Source of the DNA: an uncultured Clostridia bacterium
GTDB taxonomy: Bacteria > Bacillota > Clostridia > UBA1381 > UMGS1253
Assembly: GCA_934457145.1 (NCBI GenBank)
Contig: CAKSHP010000009.1
Coordinates: forward strand, 1-64,000
DNA: 64,000 bases
Direction of reading: 5' to 3'
Shown: piece by piece, positions 60,403 through 64,000 of the stretch
How the letters are laid out: every line of letters begins with the position of its first letter
Numbering within the stretch: the stretch's first letter is position 1
Notes under the pieces: generated by a model
What the model was told of the DNA's origin: nothing
Seen by the model: only the letters and a program-made list of their open reading frames with translations
Database searches by the model: none
Translations under genes and position numbers: made by a program

Positions 60403-60900
60403 ATGACGTTTATTGAAAAATTTGAAGCTATAGAAAAGAAAATGAAAAATATTGAGGCAGACGCTTTAAAAGAGGAGTTTGCAATTCAGGTTACCATGAA
60501 TGATAAGGATTGCGGCGGAACGTTTTATGTTGCAAACATCGGCGGAGACTTTAATGTTAAGCCGTATAATTATTATGATAACACGGTGGCAATCGTGTGC
60601 GCTGCAAAAGATTTTATCGATCTTATAGGCGGTAAGGCGGATTTTGAAAAGTCGGTTGCAGAAAATAAAATTGAAGTGTACGGAAACGAAGAACATGCAA
60701 AGCTTTTGGGAAAGCTTGTGAAAAAGCCCGCAAAAAGAACGGTTAAAAAGCCTGCTGCAAAGAAACCGGCAGCTGCAAAGCCCGCGGCTAAAAAAACGGT
60801 GCAGAAAGTTGCAGCGGAAGTGAAAAAAGAAGAAACAAAGCCTTTGGCAGCGGAGAAAAAAACCGAAGTTAAAAAGGCTGCTGATAAGAAAATAAAATAA
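60403..60900 (+). CDS. SCP2-like protein with histone-H1-like tail
   Basis: About 165 residues. The first 100 form an SCP2/sterol-carrier-like domain (EFAIQVTMNDKDCGGTFYVANIGG, AKDFIDLIGGKADFEKSVAENKIEVYG). The last 65 are almost only Lys, Ala, Pro, Val, Thr and Glu, with PAAKKPAAAKPAAKK repeats like the tail of histone H1 or of bacterial H1-like proteins. SCP2 domains bind lipids or fatty acyl groups. A basic tail of this kind normally binds nucleic acid or acidic surfaces. AGGTGG supports the ATG at 60403. It has a perfect promoter and its own terminator, so it is probably abundant. Confidence 0.8.
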   Translation: MTFIEKFEAIEKKMKNIEADALKEEFAIQVTMNDKDCGGTFYVANIGGDFNVKPYNYYDNTVAIVCAAKDFIDLIGGKADFEKSVAENKIEVYGNEEHAKLLGKLVKKPAKRTVKKPAAKKPAAAKPAAKKTVQKVAAEVKKEETKPLAAEKKTEVKKAADKKIK

Positions 60901-60906
60901 ATTATA

Positions 60907-60933
60907 AAAGGTGCTGTTTTTGCAGCACCTTTT
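60907..60933 (+). terminator. rho-independent terminator
   Basis: AAAAGGTGCTG pairs with CAGCACCTTTT across TTTTTG. Confidence 0.85.
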
Positions 60934-61026
60934 ATGTTAGATTGTGGATTTATGATATGCTCAAACTGAAAATCTATCATTTGTATCAGTCCCTTTGGTT
61001 TACTAACCTATAGATTTACACTACTC

Positions 61027-61170
61027 TCAAACGCCGTCAACTTCTGCAAATGAAGTCTCGCAGTAATCGTCATAAAATATAGGAAACTTCGGTATTGTGT
61101 TTTTGACGTTCTTTTTGCAGCAGTCACACTGTGCAAAAGCTTTTACCTCGGGCATAAGTTTTGTTTTCAT
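61027..61170 (-). CDS. small cysteine-containing protein, 47 residues
   Basis: A short ORF with a full AAAGGAGG ribosome-binding site and a consensus promoter. The product has a basic start, then FAQCDCCKKNV (Cys15, 17 and 18), a later single Cys37 and an acidic end EVDGV. I do not recognise it. The clustered cysteines could bind a metal, or the peptide could be a precursor of a modified peptide, but no maturation enzyme lies nearby. It is divergent from the S24 repressor, which may control it. Confidence 0.6.
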   Translation of the reverse strand: MKTKLMPEVKAFAQCDCCKKNVKNTIPKFPIFYDDYCETSFAEVDGV

Positions 61171-61245
61171 GTTTACTACCTCCTTTCGAAAATTTGACTT
61201 ATTTTTTCTTTTGTGGTATGATTGATTGGTAATCGCTGTGGCCAT

Positions 61246-61274
61246 AGTATAATTCAATCTTGTTCGATTGTCAA
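61246..61274 (-). promoter_or_regulatory. consensus promoter of the small Cys protein
   Basis: Minus strand TTGACA (61269-61274), 17-bp spacer, TATACT (61246-61251). The inverted repeat CAATC/GATTG (about 61255-61270) between the two hexamers could be a repressor site. Confidence 0.82.
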
Positions 61275-61377
61275 CAGACTAATTCGTTTAATTTCAATTT
61301 AATCACCTTAGACAAATTTTATGATTGAATATAGTTGAATTTGCACAAAAACAATTGTAATTTTGAGGTGGTAAAAA

Positions 61378-62007
61378 ATGTTTTGGGAAATTTTTGACGA
61401 CTTATGCAAACAAAATGGAATATCAGCAACCGCTGTTTGCAAAAAACTTTCAATTGCTTCCGGAATGGTTACAGAATGGAAGAAAGGGCGAACGCCGTAT
61501 AATGCAACATTAAAAAAAATAGCAGATTATTTCAACGTTTCGGTTGATTATCTGCTCGGCAAAGAAGAAAAAGCAGACATTGCGGCAGCACTATTAAAGC
61601 AATACGGACTAATGCCTATAAAACATAAAAAATTCCGTATGCTTGGTGAAACAGCTTGTGGCGAACCGATATTTTGCGATGAGGAATACGATACCTTTGT
61701 CGACGCGAGTGCCAATATAGATGCAGATTTTTGTTTAAAAGCAAAGGGAGACAGCATGGTAAATGCCCGCATATATGATGGTGATATCGTGTTTATCAAA
61801 CAAACGACTATGGTTAATAACGGTGAAATTGCTGCCGTAATTGTTGGTGATGAAGCAATGTTAAGAAGAGTTTATTATAACGAAGATAACACGTTTGTTT
61901 TATCTGCTGAAAATCCGCAATATGAGCCCCTTGTTTATACAAAGGAGGAACTTAACAATATAAATATTCTTGGTCGTGCAGTTGCTTTTATGAGTCATGT
62001 AAAATAA
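61378..62007 (+). CDS. XRE/S24 (LexA- or CI-like) transcriptional repressor
   Basis: 209 residues. The N-terminal XRE helix-turn-helix (about 1-60) has ISATAVCKKLSIASGMVTEWKKGRTP. The C-terminal S24 domain (about 85-209) has the cleavage-site region ETACGEP (Cys94-Gly95) and GDSMVNARIYDGDIV with the catalytic Ser126. The usual lysine of the Ser-Lys dyad, within EAxLKRV, reads EAMLRRV here, so Lys is replaced by Arg163. Self-cleavage may therefore be weak or lost. The gene is divergent from the small Cys protein and probably regulates that gene and itself. No phage genes lie nearby. Confidence 0.85.
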   Translation: MFWEIFDDLCKQNGISATAVCKKLSIASGMVTEWKKGRTPYNATLKKIADYFNVSVDYLLGKEEKADIAAALLKQYGLMPIKHKKFRMLGETACGEPIFCDEEYDTFVDASANIDADFCLKAKGDSMVNARIYDGDIVFIKQTTMVNNGEIAAVIVGDEAMLRRVYYNEDNTFVLSAENPQYEPLVYTKEELNNINILGRAVAFMSHVK

Positions 62008-62093
62008 AAAATAATGAAAGCGCATGAAGCAAAGAGTATTTTGAAAGCTTTTTTTATTGAGCGTTTACGCTGAAATAACCAATAAAAAACACG

Positions 62094-62138
62094 CAAAAAG
62101 CCTATGAACATTAGATTTTCTAACATTCATAGGCTTTA
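62094..62138 (-). terminator. terminator downstream of tRNA-Pro
   Basis: On the minus strand AAAGCCTATGAA pairs with TTCATAGGCTTT, followed by a T tract. An inner TTAGA/TCTAA pairing extends the stem. Confidence 0.8.
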
Positions 62139-62145
62139 ATGATTT

Positions 62146-62222
<77 letters not shown>

Positions 62223-62235
62223 ATAACGCAACTCG

Positions 62236-62269
62236 TTTAAAAATACTGCCCTAAGGCAGTATTTTTAAA
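62236..62269 (-). terminator. terminator of ptsH
   Basis: TTTAAAAATACTGCC (62236-62250) pairs perfectly with GGCAGTATTTTTAAA (62255-62269) over a 4-nt loop. A 15-bp stem with its own T-run. Confidence 0.9.
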
Positions 62270-62280
62270 CTGCATTTTAC

Positions 62281-62544
62281 TTACTCTGCAAAATTATTTT
62301 CAACAAGAGCTACCAATGCGTCAACAGCTTCTTTTTCATCGATACCGTCGGCAATAACATTAATAGATGTTCCTCTTGTAATTCCTAATGACAAAACGCC
62401 AAGCAAGCTTTTTGCGTTCACTTTTCTTTCTTCTTTTTCAACCCAAATACTGGACTTAAACTCATTTGCTTTCTGAATGAAAAAGGTTGCCGGTCTGGCA
62501 TGAAGCCCTACCTGGTTCTGAAGAACAACTTCCTTAGAATACAT
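62281..62544 (-). CDS. ptsH: phosphocarrier protein HPr
   Basis: An 87-residue HPr-fold protein with His15 in GLHARPAT, which is phosphorylated by enzyme I, and Ser46 in NAKSLLGVLSLG, the HPr-kinase site used for carbon catabolite control in Firmicutes. Both key residues are present, so it can act both in the PTS and as a CcpA cofactor. No ptsI follows; it is monocistronic with its own promoter and terminator. Crh proteins lack His15, so Crh is excluded. Confidence 0.95.
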   Translation of the reverse strand: MYSKEVVLQNQVGLHARPATFFIQKANEFKSSIWVEKEERKVNAKSLLGVLSLGITRGTSINVIADGIDEKEAVDALVALVENNFAE

Positions 62545-62612
62545 TACACACTATCTCCTCTCAGAAATATATGACAAACCCTTAACTGTAACGATACAAA
62601 TCTACTTTAATT

Positions 62613-62641
62613 ACTATACACTTTATTTTGTAAATAGTCAA
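62613..62641 (-). promoter_or_regulatory. promoter of ptsH
   Basis: Minus strand TTGACT (62636-62641), 17-bp spacer, TATAGT (62613-62618). Confidence 0.75.
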
Positions 62642-62690
62642 GAACTTTTTAATATATTTTTAAAATTCTACTTTATTACCTAAATTTCCG

Positions 62691-63821
62691 CTATATACGG
62701 GTAGAAATTTTATTTATATTTTCAGCTTTAAATTCTTTAAAACGTCCTTCGTCGAGTGCGTCGCGGATTTGCTTTGTTAAATTGTTATAAAAATACAAAT
62801 TGTGCAGCACACATAAACGCTGCGCAAGCATTTCTTTTGCTTTAAATAAATGCCTGATGTATGCCCGGCTGTAAAATCTGCATGCCTCGCATCCGCAGCC
62901 CTCCTCAATGGGATTTGTGTCAAGTTCATATTTTGCATTCATTATATTCATTATGCCGTTTTTTGTAAAAACATGTCCGTGACGGGCATTTCTGCTCGGC
63001 ATAACACAGTCAAAAAAGTCCACGCCGCGGTCCACCGCTTCTATAATGTTTGCCGGTGTGCCAACGCCCATCAGATAACGCGGTTTGTCCTTTGGCATAA
63101 ACGGCTCAACCTGTTCAATTATATGATACATCTCCTCATGGCTCTCGCCGACCGCAAGACCGCCGATTGCATACCCGTCAAGATTAAGTTCTGCAATCTT
63201 TTGCATGTGCTCTGTGCGTATGTCATCATATGTGCCGCCCTGATTAATGCCGAAAAGCATCTGTTTTTTATTTATGGTATTTGGCATTTCGTTTAGCCTG
63301 TCAAGCTCTTTTTTGCATCTTTCAAGCCAGCGTGCCGTTCTGTCAACCGATTTTCGTGTGTAGTCATATTCCGACGGATTTTCTATACATTCGTCAAATG
63401 CCATTGCAATTGTTGATGCAAGGTTCGACTGTATGCGCATGCTTTCCTCCGGACCCATAAATATTCTTTTGCCGTCAATATGCGAAGAAAAATAAACTCC
63501 TTCTTCTTCAATTTTCCGCAGTCCCGCAAGCGAAAACACCTGAAAACCGCCGCTGTCCGTTAAAATCGGTCTGTCCCAGTTCATCATTTTGTGAAGTCCG
63601 CCAAGTTTATATACAACTTCGTCGCCCGGACGAAGATGCAAATGATAAGTGTTTGAAAGCTCTATCTGACAGCCGACCTCTTTTAAATCAACCGTTGAGA
63701 CCGCTCCTTTTATTGCGGCAATTGTGCCGACATTCATAAAAACAGGGGTTTGAATTGTGCCGTGAATTGTTTTAAATTCTCCCCGCCTTGCTTTTCCTTC
63801 CGTTTTTTTTAGTGTAAACAT
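62691..63821 (-). CDS. tgt: queuine/preQ1 tRNA-guanine transglycosylase
   Basis: Exchanges guanine 34 for preQ1 in tRNAs with GUN anticodons. About 376 residues with the usual fold. The general-acid region is TDSGGFQVFSL, the nucleophile Asp lies in VDFFDCVMPSRNARHG, and the zinc site CGCEAC-(x)-H follows near the C-terminus. The start is the ATG at 63821, with GGGGGAA upstream. It is cotranscribed with queA, which supplies the last steps of queuosine synthesis. Confidence 0.96.
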   Translation of the reverse strand: MFTLKKTEGKARRGEFKTIHGTIQTPVFMNVGTIAAIKGAVSTVDLKEVGCQIELSNTYHLHLRPGDEVVYKLGGLHKMMNWDRPILTDSGGFQVFSLAGLRKIEEEGVYFSSHIDGKRIFMGPEESMRIQSNLASTIAMAFDECIENPSEYDYTRKSVDRTARWLERCKKELDRLNEMPNTINKKQMLFGINQGGTYDDIRTEHMQKIAELNLDGYAIGGLAVGESHEEMYHIIEQVEPFMPKDKPRYLMGVGTPANIIEAVDRGVDFFDCVMPSRNARHGHVFTKNGIMNIMNAKYELDTNPIEEGCGCEACRFYSRAYIRHLFKAKEMLAQRLCVLHNLYFYNNLTKQIRDALDEGRFKEFKAENINKISTRI

Positions 63822-63846
63822 TGTTTCCCCCAAATATAACTAAAAT

Positions 63847-64000
63847 TTAATAAATAAACATTGCATCACCGAAACTGAAAAATCTGTATTTTTCTTTAAC
63901 GGCTGTTTCATATGCATGCATAATGATCTCTTTTGAAGCAAATGCACTCACAAGCATAATAAGAGTGGACTCGGGAAGATGAAAATTTGTTATAAGTGCG
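63847..64000 (-). CDS. queA: S-adenosylmethionine:tRNA ribosyltransferase-isomerase QueA (C-terminal part)
   Basis: The last 50 codons of queA, running off the right edge. The visible end reads ALITNFHLPESTLIMLVSAFA and then YRFFSFGDAMFIY, the conserved C-terminal signature of QueA. The stop codon lies at 63847-63849, and tgt starts 26 bp later, so the two form a queuosine operon. Confidence 0.93.
   Translation of the reverse strand, partial: ALITNFHLPESTLIMLVSAFASKEIIMHAYETAVKEKYRFFSFGDAMFIY

Noticed and set aside
61378..62007. Prophage remnant around the S24 repressor
   Set aside because: No integrase, structural or lysis genes and no attachment-site duplication at the neighbouring tRNA-Pro were seen.

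Overview
The window looks like an AT-rich chromosome of an uncultured, spore-forming Clostridia-type Firmicute, probably from a gut or another polysaccharide-rich habitat. The evidence is the dnaA-dnaN-yaaA-recF-remB-gyrB replication block, a SipL-like spore protein and a SleB-type hydrolase, RemB, WalR/WalK-type regulators, an HrcA/CIRCE site, parS sites of the Firmicute sequence, strong Shine-Dalgarno sites, and several copper-amine-oxidase stalk domains together with glycosidases. It reads as the replication-origin region plus accessory glycan-use and cell-surface loci. No phage, transposase or CRISPR array was found.

Layout. 1-122: a consensus promoter and leader firing leftwards, apparently into an rRNA operon outside the window. 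273-10523: rsmA, a large secreted stalk-domain protein, an AraC regulator, a VanW/G5 protein, a 3D-domain cell-wall protein, and an ACT-domain/UPF0210 pair. 10600-17472: a glycan island with a tandem duplication holding two identical GH36 alpha-galactosidase genes, broken pieces of a beta-helix glycosidase and of an acyltransferase, and one intact acyltransferase. 17544-25382: a GH31 glycosidase behind gyrB, then remB, recF, yaaA, dnaN, oriC and dnaA, all on the minus strand. oriC has DnaA-trio repeats and an AT-rich unwinding element between dnaA and dnaN, and a second DnaA-box cluster upstream of dnaA. 25768-37709: a Dabb protein, a SleB hydrolase, WalRK, an AraC regulator, parB and parA, two parS palindromes, CIRCE-controlled htpG and serS. 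37813-44480: a DUF2357/PDDEXK_7-like protein, the metNIQ methionine transporter and an ABC exporter. 44752-58307: stalk-domain and spore proteins, a membrane AraC sensor-regulator, a 1718-residue cadherin-like surface protein and an SLH protein. 58790-64000: GH29 fucosidase, an SCP2-like protein with a histone-H1-like tail, a small Cys protein, an S24 repressor, tRNA-Pro(CGG), HPr, tgt and the end of queA.

How the parts fit. The glycosidases (GH36 twice, GH31, GH29, a decayed beta-helix enzyme) and three AraC regulators suggest switching between plant or mucin glycans, with HPr as a likely global link to carbon control. parA/parB, two parS sites and the bipartite origin form the replication and segregation centre.

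The most notable candidate for something undescribed is the metNIQ leader. It has a perfect promoter, a 28-codon ORF with five internal Met and four Cys codons clustered in codons 5-17, and then an intrinsic terminator before metN. This looks like amino-acid-sensing attenuation in place of the SAM or T-box riboswitch usual in Firmicutes. Also worth a second look are the identical alpha-galactosidase tandem repeat, a three-copy mini-repeat family with terminal inverted repeats, parS sites that double as terminator hairpins, and a PD-(D/E)XK-like protein whose catalytic lysine appears to be replaced by valine.
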